A stretch of 64,000 nt of DNA from Larus michahellis (lineage: Eukaryota; Chordata; Aves; Charadriiformes; Laridae), in the NCBI RefSeq assembly GCF_964199755.1, contig NC_133913.1, positions 8,782,201-8,846,200 of the forward strand. Direction: 5' to 3'. Position numbers and translations under genes: made by a program. The notes under the pieces were generated by a model that was given only the letters and a program-made list of their open reading frames with translations, had not been told where the DNA came from and did no database searches. Below, piece by piece: positions 11,954 to 23,682 of this stretch; positions within the stretch are counted from its first letter, which is position 1; each line of letters begins with the position of its first letter.

Positions 11954-13700
11954 ACGGTGCAAGAGAGCTGGTTAATATTCTAGCACCACTTCCTCCAAGC
12001 TCAAGATTGGTGCATCCCTATGAGTAAGAAATCAAGAAAAGGAGGCAGGAAACCTGCATGGATGAGCAAGGAGCTTCTGGAAAAACTCACATGGAAAAAG
12101 GAAGTTTACAGAATGTAGAAAAAGGGACTAGCCACTTGGGAGGAGTATAGGAACGTCATCAAAGTATGCAGGGATGCAGCGAGGAAGGCAAAGGCACACT
12201 TGGAATTCAATCTGGCAAGGGATGTCAAGGACAATAAGAAGGGCTTCTTCAAGTACATCAGGAGCAAAAGGAAGACTAGGGAAAATGTGGGCCCACTGCT
12301 GAATGAGGGTGGTGCCCTGGATGCTGCCTTTTCTTCAGTCTTTACTCCTAAGGCTGGCCTTCAGGAGTCTCTTACCCTGGAGGTAAGAGAGAGAGTCTGG
12401 AGAAAGGATGACTCTCCCTTGTGCGAGGACAATCGGGTTAGAGATCATTTAGGGAAACTGGATATTCACAAATCCATGGGCCCTAATGGGGTGCACCCAC
12501 TAGTGCTGAGGGAGCTGGCAGATGTTATTGTGAAGCCATTCTCCATTATGTTTGAAAGGTCATGGAGAACAGGAGAGGTGCCTGAGGACTGGAAGAAAGC
12601 CAATCTTCACGCCAGTCTTCAAAAAGTGCAAGAAGGAGGACCCGGGAAACTCCAGGCCAGTCAGCCTCATCTTGGCCCCTGGAAAGGTGACGGAAGAGCT
12701 CATTCTGGACGTCATCTCTAAGCATGCAGAGGAAAAGAGGGTTATCGGGAGTGGTCAACATGGATTCAGCAAGGGGAAGTCATGCTTGACCAATCTGATA
12801 ACCTTCTATGATGGCATGACTGGCTGGGTGGATGAGGGGAGAGCAGTGGACGTTGTCTACCTGGACTTCATCAAGGCTATTGACACTGTCTCCCATAACA
12901 TCCTCATAGCTAAGCTGAGGAAGTGTGGGTTAGGTGAGTGGACAGTGAGGTGGATTGGGAACTGGCTGAATGACAGAGCTCAGGGGGTTGTGGTCAGCAG
13001 TGCAGAGTCTAGTTGGAAGCTGTAACTAGCGGTGTTCCCCAGGGGTCAGTACTGGGACCAGTCTTGTTCAACATCTTCACCAACGACCTGGGTGAGGGGA
13101 CAGACTGTACCCTCAGCCAGCTTGCTGGTGACATAGAACTGTGAGGAGTGGCTGACGCACCAGAAGGCTGTGTCGCCATCTAGTGAGACCTGGACAGGCT
13201 AGAGAGTTGAGTGGAGAGGAAGCTAATGAAGTTCACCAAGGGCAAATGTAGGGTCCTGCACCTAGGGATGAATAACCCCATGCACCAGTGCAAGTTAGGA
13301 GCTGACCTGCTGGAAAGCAGCTCTGCAGAGAGGGACCTAGGAGTACTGGTGGACATGCCAGTTGACCCTGAGGCAGCAATGTGCCCTTGTGACCAAAAAG
13401 GCCGATGGTCTCCTGGGGTGCATTAAAAAGAGCGCGGCCAGTAGTAGGTTGAGGGAGGGAAGTTATCCTCTCCCTCTACTCTGCCCTGGTGAGGCCACAT
13501 CTGCAGTACTGTGTCCAGCTCTGGGCCCCCCAGTTCAAGAAAGACAAGGAACTACTGGAGAGAGTCCAGTGGAGGGCTACGAAGATGACCAAGGGAATGG
13601 AGCATCTCTCTGATGAGGAAAGGCTGAGAGACCTGGGTCTGTTTAGCCTGGAAAAGCCTGGGAGGGGATCTCATCAGTGATTATCAATATCTAAATTCAG
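11954..13700 (+). mobile_element. CR1 LINE remnant (most of the RT region)
   Basis: Plus strand. It starts at the 'caagagagctggtt' point of ORF2 and covers the linker (EFNLARDVKDNKKGFFKYI, about 12206), RT core (VYLDFIKAIDTVSHNIL, about 12860; 'gttccccaggggtcagtactggg' encoding PQGSVLG, about 13033; LVNDLGEG-like at 13080) and the thumb/C-terminal part to about 13680. Several frameshifts and stops break the frame. The FADD box is damaged ([11 protein letters not shown] near 13110). There is no CR1 3' tail, so its 3' end is lost. Confidence 0.85.
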
Positions 13701-14325
13701 ACTCTGGAGTCTTCTAAAAGTGCATTTTTCTCAAGCATTAGAAGAGACTTTACTGAAAAATAAAATTACTGAAAGAAATTAGTCCTGTGTCACTCAAACC
13801 ACGACAACTGTCAAATGAGAACTCCTATTTTTTTTCCTAATTCCTAATAATTCTTTTTATCTGGAAAGTTATTCATTTCATGTTTTCTTTTCTTGCAATT
13901 TGGAGCATGGTTACAAAATTTGAGATTTACTTATGGAATTAATTTGAGGTAATGTTTTTCTTCATCTGTTGATTTCAGTGAAACATATCGGGAATTCATA
14001 TTTATATAAGTATGAAGACTTCTACTACCACTGTTTAAATTTCTCGGATCTCTCAGGAGTTAAGCATCTAAACTTAGATGCACTGAACTCAGACTTTCAC
14101 TGCACAGGTAATATTAGGTAGTTTTATTTTCATCTGTCCATAAACTCTACATCAGAGGCAGAATTCATCTGAGTTTGGCCTTCTGAAATTGTTGTACTTT
14201 ATGGAGCTTAGTACTAGGTATAGTACTGATTAGACGATGTAAAAAACTGTATAAAGTTTATGACTTTGTTTCTTGGAGTGATCACAATTGCGTTCCTACC
14301 TTCTGTCCTTTTGAAGTCTATCTGG
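13701..14325. other. No gene recognised upstream of an OR pseudogene
   Basis: AT-rich sequence. It could hold the former upstream region or intron of the OR locus at 14326, but no splice site or promoter can be fixed with confidence. Confidence 0.4.
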
Positions 14326-15018
14326 ATGAACCATACAGAAAAGTTGGTAGAAGCAACTGCACCACAGTGACTGTGTTCCTTCTCCTGCGCCTCTTCAGGC
14401 ATACTGAGATGCAGATCTTGTTTTTCTTCATGTTTCTCCTGAGTTACACTATTACTATCATTGGCAACAGCCTTATCGTCGTTGTCACACTTCACCCAAC
14501 CTTTTATACACCCACGTACTTTTTTCTCAGGGTCCTCTCCTTTATGGACATCTGTACTACTTCATCCATTGTACCCAAGATGTTAGTGAATTATCTGTCT
14601 CAGGACAAGAGCATTTCCTACGTAGGCTGTGCTGCTTCCTGATTTTTCTAGCAGGAAGTTGCTGAGTGCTATCTTCTTGTTGCCATGGCCTATGACCATA
14701 ACATGACCATTCACAGCACCCTGAGATACATAATTATGATGAACAGAAGGGGTTGTTGTCTCCTAGTCCCGCTGTCTTTCCTCACTGGTAATGTTGTGTC
14801 GGTAGTGCAAACTGCTTGGGTGTACATATTGCCATTTTGTGAGCCTAAAAGATTAACCATTTCTTCTGTGGTATCACTTATTATACTTTTGTGCACTGAA
14901 ACACCTCTGTATGAAATTCAGGACACGATGACTACACTATTGGTCTTTTTCACCCCATTTTCTCTCATCCTTCTGTCCTATATCTTCGTCATCTCCAGGA
15001 TTTTAACCAAGCCCTCTG
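14326..15018 (+). pseudogene. Olfactory receptor pseudogene, class II, 3' end replaced by CR1
   Basis: Odorant-receptor G-protein-coupled receptor remnant. The putative start (MNHTEKLVEATAPQ, with an NHT glycosylation site) is at 14326; a frameshift near 14368 puts the rest in another frame. Visible are TM1 with GNSLIVV (about 14467), a PTYFFL motif for the usual PMYFFL, TM2-TM3 with VPKMLVNYLSQ, and MAYDHNMTIHS for the usual MAYDRYVAICH. Stops TGA at 14640 and TAG at 14649 lie in TM3. The conserved INHFFC motif reads at 14852-14869 in a different frame from its flanks, so compensating indels are present. TM6-TM7 are absent because a CR1 3' end starts at about 15018. The subfamily is unresolved. 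Confidence 0.85.
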
Positions 15019-15186
15019 GACCAGGCTGTCCAGAGAGCTTGTGAAGTCTCCTTGCCTGGAGATATTCAAAACCTGCCTGGATGCGCTCCTGTCCAACCTG
15101 CTCTAGGTGAACGTGCTTTGGCAAGAGGGTTGGACTAGACAATCTCCGAACGGTCGCTTCCAACCTCCACCATGCTGTGATTCTGT
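15018..15186 (+). mobile_element. CR1 LINE 3' end inserted in an OR
   Basis: 'ctgtccagagagcttgtgaagtctcc' through 'ggttggactagacaatctcc' to 'gctgtgattctgt' is the canonical end of a CR1 (about 169 bp). It cuts the OR pseudogene after TM5. The tail is only one or two octamers long. Confidence 0.9.
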
Positions 15187-15970
15187 ACTGAGACCAATAC
15201 TGTTTAATTGCCCTCATCAATTACATTGACTATGGTGCTGAGTGCACACTCAGCAAGTTTCCAGATGACACCGAGCTGAGTGGTGCAATTGATTTGCTGT
15301 TGATTTGCCATTCACAGGGACATTGACAGGCTGGAGGAATCAGCCCACGTGAACCTCATGAAGCTCAACAAGGCCAAGTGCAAAGTCCTGCACCTGGGTT
15401 GGGGCAATTCCCACTGTCAGTACAGAATTGGGCCTGAATGGAGAACCTGAGGATACCGCTGGATAAAAACTTCAACATGAGCTGAGAATGTGTCCTTGCA
15501 GCCCAGAAAGCCAATTGTATCCTGAGCTGCATTAAAAGAAGCGTGGTAGCAGGTCAAGGGAGCTCATTGTCCCCCTCTACTCTGCTCTTGTGGGACCCCT
15601 CTTGGAATATTGCATCCAGTACTGGGGTCCCCAGTACAAGACAGACATGGACCTATTAGAATGTGTCCAGAGGAGTGGCACAAAAATGATCTGAGGTTTG
15701 GAACACCTCTCCTACGAAGAAAGGCTGAGAGAGTTGGGGTCGTTCAACCTGGAGAAGAGAAGGCTTTGAGGGAACTTGTTTTGCTGGAGGGAAGGGATGC
15801 CATCCAGAGGGCATCCCCTTCAATGTATAGAGAGGGCTTCTAAGAAAGATGGAGAGAGACATTTTTACCAAGGCATGTAGTTACAGGACCAGGAGCAACG
15901 GTTTTAAACTGAAAGTAGATTTAGATTAGCTATAAAGAAGGAATTTTTTACAATGAGGTTGGTGAGACAT
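15187..15970 (+). mobile_element. CR1 LINE remnant (RT C-terminal region)
   Basis: Plus strand, a second CR1 adjoining the first. It runs from the 'LINYIDYGAECTLSKFPDDTELSG' region (about 15215) through 'KANLMKLNKAKCKVLHLG' (about 15350), '[19 protein letters not shown]' (about 15580) and the '[16 protein letters not shown]' region to about 15960 ('tacaatgaggttggtgagacattt'). Multiple frameshifts are present and the 3' UTR is missing. Confidence 0.85.
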
Positions 15971-16984
15971 TTTAAATCAGAGATGAGATTTGAAAAGATG
16001 ATGAATTAAATCTGTTACTGACAGCTCATTTTCTGTTTTAATTAATATTGAAAAATATTTTTCATTTGTCTATTTTAATTAATATTTATTTGTACAAATT
16101 ATGATGTGAATAAAACCAAACATGTTAAACTTCTGCAAAGAGGTACACCTTGTAATTCTTCTGTGAATTTGCAAGATAAAAAATTCAGATGACAAAGCAT
16201 TAAGAACACCGTACAATTATGGTGTTTGTATTTACATTTCCATGAATAAAGGATTTATTTAAGGAGTCATTCATGTCCTTCCTTTCCAATTACATTTAGG
16301 TTTTGAGTATTTAATATAAAGAATTTGATTAACAGTTACAGAACATTAAAGTAGGTATGTTCAATCAAATGGCCTTTTCTGAAAGAGTCATGTTGCCAAA
16401 ATTATTAGACAAAAAAACCACAGTGGCTACATTTAAGGCCAGCAGGGAATAATCTGATCAGAATTAGGTATCTGTAGCACATATGTCTACATATGAGAAA
16501 AGACCAAGGGACTTTCTTTAGGGTGAGATTAATTACAACCTAGATTTTTTTTATTAATAAAGGAGGTCCCATACAGATTAGCTAAAATGCAGTAACCAGT
16601 ATTGCATTTATCTACATTTCACAAGATGAATTATTCTCTAAGAGTTTACATCATTGCTGACATACAATGAGACTAGGATATTTGGCATTTTTTTGGGGCT
16701 GTTTTCTCTTTTTTTCTTTTTAATTTGAAAGAAGAAATTAATTTCTTAGTGGGGCCAAAAGGAAGATTGGGCTTTTCTAACTGCTGGATACAGAAGAAGC
16801 AAAGAAAATTAGCTAAGATATATATGATATTTATAGAATTAGATGAAAGAAAGGCCTCTTAGCCTTGCTGCTTTGTTATGGTCTCTCTCCAAACTTCAGA
16901 TAATTTCACTGTAAGATCTCAAGGTTAACTGCTGCTAGCTTTGAAATTGCTCCAGACAATACGATGAATTACATTAGGCCCAGA
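15971..16984. other. No gene recognised
   Basis: AT-rich intergenic sequence with no family resemblance and no long frames. Confidence 0.5.
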
Positions 16985-17230
16985 TTATCAAGAACACAAT
17001 AGCTGAGGTTGGAAGGGACCACTAGAATGCCACAGATTAACACTCTCTGCTCGGAGCAGGGCCAACTATTGCTGCTCAAAGGCTTTTCCAGTTGGCTTTT
17101 GAATATCTTCACAGACACTCTAGGAAAGCCGTTCCAGCATATGACTATGCTAACACTAAAAAAAGATATTTATTTTCTTATTTTTTAAGTAGAATTTCCA
17201 GTATTTCAATTGGTGCCCTTTGCCACTGAG
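16985..17230 (-). mobile_element. CR1 LINE 3' fragment
   Basis: Minus orientation. The plus strand shows 'gaggttggaagggaccactag' at 17003-17024, then the complement of the usual CR1 3' UTR ('ctgctcggagcagggccaac', 'ttttgaatatcttcacagacactc'). An LTR starts 29 bp further on. Confidence 0.8.
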
Positions 17231-17258
17231 AAATCTCTCTGTAAGTGCAAATATTGTG

Positions 17259-17817
17259 TGTCATGGTGTAACTCCAGCCGGCACCTAGGACCACACAGCC
17301 ACTTGCTCACCACTCCCTCAGTTGGGACTGGGGAGAGAATCGGAAGAGTAGAAGTGAGGAAAAACTCATGTGTGAAGATAAAGACAGTTTAATAAATAAA
17401 GCAAAGTCACGCATGCAAGCAAAGCAAAATAAGGAATTCATTCACTACTTCCCATCCGCAGGCAGGTGTTCAGCCATTTCCAGGAGAGCAGGGCTCCATC
17501 ATGCTAAGACAAACTCCAAATGTCCCCCCCGTCCTTGCTCCCCCAGCTTTATATGCTGAACATGACGTCACATGGTATGGAATAGCCCTTGGTCAGTTGG
17601 GATCAGCTGTCCCCGTTGTATCCCCTCCCAACTTCTTGTGCACTCCCAGCCCACTCACTGGTAGGGCAATATGAGTAGCAGAAGAGGCCTTGACTGCCCA
17701 ACAACAGCTACAAACACCAGTGCACTATCAAAAATATTTATTATCCCAAATCCAAAACATAGCACTATACCAGCTGCTAGTAAAAAAGTTAACTCTATCC
17801 GAACTGAAACCATGACA
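17259..17817 (-). mobile_element. Solo LTR of avian endogenous retrovirus
   Basis: It has perfect 8-bp terminal inverted repeats (TGTCATGG...CCATGACA). On the minus strand, U3 begins TGTCATGGTTTCAGTTC; a TATA-like TATAAAGCTGGGGG lies near 17540 and a TTATTAAACTGTC polyadenylation-side block near 17390. No duplicated target site was found by eye. It is the same family as 7497-7981 and 45215-45563. The class (ERVL-like) is tentative. Confidence 0.75.
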
Positions 17818-19564
17818 ATCAGGCCCTTGGATGGACTGGAAAGATACAGAAGAATCTTTTTAAAGTCACCCAGGGATACGGTTGTAGAAGTGCAAGTTTA
17901 GGTTCTTAAGGCAAACTTTAACAGCCACAAATACTTCATCACTTTTGAGATATTTTTGGTTTTTTTTAAAAATTAAGTACAATATAAATTTTGTCCTTCA
18001 TAAGATACTTACAGAACAAAGGCTGCAGAACACTAGACATATGTCTTGAAAAAGGGCCATGAATACATTAAAAGCTTGTGTAGTAAAAGTGTGTCCTTTA
18101 AAAGAAAGAAGTTGGTGGTGAAGCCAGCTGGTGCATTTGTTGGTCCTATTATAAGTTTTGCTTTTCCGTTCATCTCAGGGCTTTTGGTAAATCAGTGATG
18201 GAATATGTGGAAAAAAGGTATCTGGTGCCTGGAAATCATCTGTAGCAGCTATAGGAGCACCTATGAGAGCTGTTTGGTGTTTTGGCAAGGCAACTAACTT
18301 GCATTCTCTTCAAATATATGGAAGACAGCTCATTTTTTTCTTGCTATTACTAGTGGTGTTAATTTGGCTTCTCTAATTTATTTGTGGACTTCTGTATTTG
18401 GGGCAGAATTCATCTACCTTCAATGGGCGTATCCAGGTTCAATTTGTGGTAGGAATCCACTACCTAAAAAGACAGCACTTAAGTGCATTTTAGATGTTTT
18501 AGAACTCTCTTAATTGTCACTGCAGAAGGGTTTGGGTCTTCCATAGACCCTGAGTCATATCTGAAAAATGACTTTGCTTAAGGCATATGAGATGAAATTA
18601 AAACCTCATTCTTAGGCTAGTGAATCTCACCTCTATAGTCTCCAAATTGGTAGTTTCAGGAGATACCTCATCTTCTGAAAGAGTTAGCTACGACATGTAG
18701 GAAAAATTTATTTCTGGAAGAAGATATTTGCCTCCCTTTCCAAGGAAATACTAGATTTATTATCCCAGACTTAGATGAGTGACCTTTATACACTTAAATT
18801 AGAGCATGTGAATCCTACCTTTTCAGTTATGGAATGCAAAGCTCTCTAGTTAATAAAGTCAAATATGTCCTAATAACACCATTATAACAATCTGTAGTAG
18901 AAATATCAAAGGCAAAAACCATATATGAAAGTAATGAGAGATTTTGATCCAAATTCTAAACATCATAGACTGTTATTCATCTATAAAAAGTCTAGACTTG
19001 CTCTAAAATGTTTAAAACAATGATTCTGAAATTAAACAAAGATCTCTGGGGCAGGAATGCAATTTTGCATTTTTTTTTTAATCAATAACAATCTCAGAAC
19101 TCATAACTGGTAATCAGTAATTTTCTGGACTCTTTATTATGACTTAAATTATGTCCTTTCCTTTCCCCAAAGAAATTTACTAAACATTTTCAGGAAATGA
19201 ACACAAACTGATGAAAACTTTTTTTTCTCAGATCTCAGTAAAATTAGGCTCCTGATCTTTACTCTTTTGTTCAAGAAGTCATAAACATGTAAAACACAAC
19301 TTAAAAGTTTCTGAAAAATAGAAAGGAAAACAAATAAAAAAAAAAGGTTTATTTATTTAAGAATTTCTTAAGTACTTGGAAGAAGTTTCCTTTCAAAATC
19401 CTAAATAACTCTACTAACATTGTCTCTTACAGTTGAAAATCTCCACTCTTCTCCTTTTTCCCTCTGCAAAAGCTGAAATGTTCTTGTGAATTATTTGGAA
19501 ATTATTTTTACTGACCAAATAACACTAAAACCACCTGAAACAGTGGAAATAGTCTATTTTATTT
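17818..19564. other. No gene recognised downstream of an OR pseudogene
   Basis: AT-rich sequence without long frames. It lies 3' of the minus-strand OR at 19565. Nothing could be assigned. Confidence 0.5.
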
Positions 19565-20390
19565 TCATGCAAAAATAATTTTCCTCCGTCTTTTTCTCAG
19601 GGCTCCTTTCACCTCCTCATTCCTCAAACTATAGATAATAGGATTCAATAAAGGAGTCACCACAGTATAAGAAAGTGACAGCAACTTATCAACAGATGCA
19701 GAGTAGCTGGATTTTGGCCGCAAATACATGGAGCTTGCTGTACCATAGAAAAGAGTTACAACTAAAAGGTGTGAGGAGGAAGTGGAAAATGCCTTCTGCT
19801 GGCTTTCAGCTGATGACTTCTCAAGAATTGTGAAAATGATGCGAATATATGAATAAATGATGAGTAAGAAGGGACCCACAACAGCAAGGACAGCTACCAC
19901 AATGACTTGAATTTCAGTTGGGGAAGTGTTACCACAAAGCAGTTCCAAGAGGGGTTGAATCTCACAGAAGTGGTTGATGGTAAGACCACAGAATGGTAAG
20001 CTGAATGTTATAATGGTATGCACTAAGCCGACAGCAGTCCCACAAACATAAGTTCCAGCAACCAGGCTTTTGTAGACTCTACTGTTCATAATGAGAGCGT
20101 AATGCAAGGGGTAGCATATTGCCATGTAATGGTCAAATGACATAGCAGCCAACAGAAAACATTCTGCAACTCCAAAGAAAAGGAAGAAAAACATTTGCAT
20201 TGCACATCCTTTCTTGGAAATACCTATTGTTCCCACTATTAGATTCTCAAGAATCTTTGGGACAATGACTGACAAATAGCAGATATCCAAAAAGGACAGC
20301 TGAGAGAGCAAGAAATACATGGAGTGTGAAGGGTGTTATCACCATTTATTATCAGAGCAATCACTGTGTTAGCCATCAAAGTGAGGACTT
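19565..20390 (-). pseudogene. Olfactory receptor pseudogene, OR10/OR6-like, 5' end lost
   Basis: Class II odorant receptor. An open frame of 251 codons runs from the TM2 motif MYFLLSQLSFLDICY (ATG codon at 20320 is internal) to a normal C-terminus, NPIIYSLRNEEVKGALRKR. Seen in order: GCAMQMFFFLFFGVAECFLL in TM3, MSFDHYMAIC (H replaces R of the DRY box), NHFCEIQPLLELLC in extracellular loop 2 (one residue of NHFFCDI is missing), KAFSTSSSHL before TM6, and LRPKSSYS. The end of TM1 (TLMANTVIALIINGDNTLHTP) is present at 20321-20388 but one base out of frame. Everything further 5' is replaced by a CR1. TM3-TM6 look most like OR10A/OR6 families. Confidence 0.9.
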
Positions 20391-20650
20391 TACTAAAGTC
20401 TAGGTAGAAAACATCCACAGCCTTTCCTCATCCACTAAGCAGGTCACCTTGTCATAGAAGGAGATCAGGTTAGTCAAGTCAAGATCAGGTTAGTCAAGAT
20501 CAGGTTTTATGAACCCATGCTGACTGGGCCTGATTGCCTGGTTGTCCGGTACGTACCATGTGATGGCACTCAAGATGATTTGCTCCATAACCTTTCCTGG
20601 CACCAAGGTCAGACTGAGAGGCCTGTAGTTTCCTGGATCCCCCTTCCAGC
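20391..20650 (-). mobile_element. CR1 LINE fragment truncating an OR
   Basis: On the minus strand this encodes the CR1 RT segment around the '[31 protein letters not shown]' region. A short local duplication has inserted extra copies of 'gatcaggttagtcaa' at about 20463-20508. It lacks both CR1 ends and directly adjoins the OR remnant. Confidence 0.85.
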
Positions 20651-20693
20651 CCTGAGTCCCATCCCACCACTATTCAGTGACTTTTTGTACTAG

Positions 20694-21262
20694 ACATCAC
20701 AAAATTAGCAATACAAACTAAGGGGTCATCACACCACCAGAGATAAACATTCCAGATAGTGTAATCCACTCAGGCACAATCCTGCCCACCTATCAAATCA
20801 GGAAATATAAGGTCTGGGGAGAAAAATGGGGAGTCTTACAACGATACAGCTGGCCTATAGGAGATTCTTCCCCGCCTTGTCCAAGATGCTGTACAGGGTA
20901 ATTTCCCAGGGATTTAGCGGCCTTACCTGAGAGAAAGTGTAAGTGATTAAGAAAGGTACGTATGGTATTTGACATGCCTTAAGATCGTCATTTGACATGC
21001 TTTAAGATCGTGATTAGTGCACTCATTTAGGGTATTAATATCTAGCACGCTTGTGGTTTGTGTTGATACTTTTTGGGATCACTTGTAGGTTGTAATAGTG
21101 TGTTCTGTGAATTGTTTTTTAAATTGCAATAGTGCATTCTCCATTGTATCCATAAAACTTGCAATAGTGGCGTATCAGACCTGTGAGCGAAGTCCAAATA
21201 AATTGTTAATTTGAACTTCTCAGTGAAGTCTCTCTCTCTGTCACACTCCTCTGGTGAAAAGG
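20694..21262 (+). mobile_element. Possible LTR, unassigned
   Basis: An LTR-like layout is suggested by an AATAAA signal at 21198, followed by a CT-rich U5-like stretch, and by short internal repeats upstream (a 20-bp unit with 'tttgacatgc' and 'ttaagatcgt' twice near 20968-21010; 'gcaatagtg' at 21126 and 21161, with a variant near 21094). No terminal inverted repeats or target duplication could be confirmed. It lies just 5' of CR1 ORF1-like sequence and could also be its 5' flank. Confidence 0.3.
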
Positions 21263-21270
21263 TAAGTATT

Positions 21271-21965
21271 TGCACGTGGTCTGCACAGGTTGATGATCTG
21301 TTATGTCAGGTGGCCAAGTTGCAAGAAACAGTTAAAAGGCTGCGCAGCATCAGAAGAGCTGAGACAGAGAGAGATAGGTGGTTTCATAACCATGTTCCTG
21401 TAGCAGATACCACTGAGAATGAGGCACCTTGAACCCTGGTGACCCACAAAAGCAGGACTCCACTTCGGTCCCCACCCTCCAGAATCACAATCAAAAACAG
21501 GTACGAAGCTTTAACACCTATAGACACCCACGAGCAAGATCTGCCAGGAGGACCTGCAGCAGCAGCACACAGTGGATACCGTAAAAAACAAGAATGAGTG
21601 TTAGTCGTGGGTGACTCTGTTGAAGAGCACTGACAGGGAGTCATGTGAGGTATGCTGCCTTGCGGGAGCTAAGGTCCAAGATGTTGCCACAGCTTGTCCA
21701 CTGTTACTGTTTCATGAATGACGCTGCAAGTCGGAACCTGGGCATAATCAAGGAAGACTATAAAGTCTTGGGGGTGCAAGTGAATAAAATTGGTGCCCAA
21801 GTTATCTTTCCCTCCATTTTACCAGTTAGAGGAAAGGGAGCAGCCAGAAATGAATGGAGAATGCATATCAACATGGCTGGTGCCATCAAGAGGGTTGTGG
21901 CTTTTGTTACAATTTGCTTCATTATCCGTGAAATGCATATGAAAGCGCACACCCCTGCATAAGCA
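21271..21965 (+). mobile_element. CR1-like ORF1 fossil
   Basis: The plus strand reads CTWSAQVDDLLCQVAKLQETVKRLRSIRR from about 21271, matching the zinc-ribbon/coiled-coil part of CR1 ORF1 (compare CVRCEQVNDLLILVAELKEEVERLRSM in the copy at 30119). It is followed near 21604 by 'VVGDSV', the first block of the SGNH-esterase domain, and by 'VNKIGAQVIFPSILPVRGKG' near 21783. It has several breaks. The 'VQVNKIGAQVIFPSILPV' wording differs from the two other ORF1 copies, so it is a different CR1 lineage. Confidence 0.65.
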
Positions 21966-21994
21966 AATGAAGATTATAGAGATCATGCTAAACA

Positions 21995-22609
21995 TGTATG
22001 ACTATGGCACTCATCTCTCCACCCAAATCATGCTACACGTCACCTGGGAGAAGGGAGACACCGGAGACGAGCCCGTCCTTGGCAAGGGGGGTGGACCGTG
22101 CTAATTCATCAAACATAAAAGGGGAAAATAAGTGGCCCCTAGAGAGCAGCAACAAAGAAGACCGTGCCTGGGAAGATTTTTCCCAAGAAAGAAGATTATG
22201 CCTAGGAAGATTCCCTGAAAAAGACACTGGAACCAGGACCAGTGATCTCTTCATCTGTCTTTTTCTCTGTCTTTTCCTTTCTCTATCCCTCAGTTTCTCT
22301 TTTCTCTTAGAGTTGTTAAATAATGGTTCGAGTTGTTAAGTAGCGACCTTAAGTACCGTTTGCCATAAGTTGTATACGTTTTGTTAAGTAACACAACGCA
22401 TATCTCACCACTTGTCATAATTTGTCATATACCTAACCAATTGTCGTGGACTTGTTAAGACCTATTCTAATCATTTTGGGAAACTAATAGATGTTTGTAT
22501 ATGGACCTTAGGATTTATCTCACCTTAGTCCGCACTGTTGGGGATCTATGAATCTGAAGTCACTTACCCCCTGTCTTTCCTGAGAGTGGGACGCGACAGC
22601 AAGAGAGCT
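21995..22609 (+). mobile_element. Possible LTR between two CR1 pieces
   Basis: The segment begins TGTATGAC and ends GCGACA, with a TATA-like 'cataaaagggg' near 22112 and a strongly CT-rich block at 22235-22310. It separates CR1 ORF1-like sequence (to 21965) from a CR1 ORF2-like stretch starting at 22610 ('gcaagagagctggtcaatattc'). No target duplication was found. A retroviral LTR plus leader is the best guess. Confidence 0.3.
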
Positions 22610-23682
22610 GGTCAATATTCAAACACAAGTAACAGAGCAGGCAAAAAAGACCTACAATATTTGGGAGACATACAACCTTAGTGAACAGAAGCTGGAAGAC
22701 AATTAGGATAGCCCACAGTGTACAAAATTACATTAGAAGCCACTGTTTAGATACCTGAACTGAGAAACTAGGGACAACTGGGCACTTTTTAGGATATAGC
22801 TCAGATGGACCATTTTGTTAAAATAAATGCTGACCCAGAAATGGGCATTCTGGGACTTGAAAGATAGAGGATAAGCAATGGGATGGAAACTACTGAGCAC
22901 AGAAACTGAAGGAATCACTCACCATCTGTCAGTCAGGTGTAAAATTGTTTCTGTTTCCAGAAATGCTGTAAACCAAGATACAGTTATTCAGGACCCCTTC
23001 AGGATATTGGCAGCAGCTGAGGTTATACCAGCACTGTCTTAGGTGACAATGCTCAAATTAGGGTTCTCAGAGTGCATTTTACCTTACGGAAACTTACCTA
23101 TGCATAGGCAGGTCTCCTTATCATCTCTGTGAAAGCATCCGTTATAGCTGAAGAGATACATTCCAGTACATACAGTGGGCTGCTCTGGAGGGTCGTTCAG
23201 CTGGCTAAGGGTAATTGTCTATACTAGAAAGAACTTAATTGCTTTCTAGTTTGTGACCAGATTTCCATCTATTAGCTCTTCTACTAGAAGCACAGTCAAA
23301 GCTCTTATGTAGATGCCCTGTATGAGAAGGCACCATAAGCAAGGTGCCTGCCTGGTCACTCCATGTCTATCCAGAAAAGTGCCTGCTCCCTTGCTAGCTA
23401 TGCAGATGACCTGTATAATATCTACTTGGTTTTGAGGTTTTCTTGATTACTCTAAGTCATCCAAAATAGCACTGGATGCTTATGTTTGGGCAGAACTACT
23501 CAGAAGTTCTGTTAAGTTTCTTTGAGTGAAAAGTATTTATCTATATTATGTACATAAAAAGGATAGATAATATAGATTTCTTCAGAGTTCTTCAAGTCTC
23601 CTCTAGTTGTTTTGGTTTTTTTTTAATAAAATCATAGAATGGTACAATATTGAAATTAGAGGACTATTTTCCTAGGACTATA
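22610..23682. other. No gene recognised; short CR1 remnant at its start
   Basis: The first 100 bp resemble the CR1 ORF2 linker ('gcaagagagctggtcaatattc', also seen at 11957). The remainder is unassigned and AT-rich. Confidence 0.4.
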
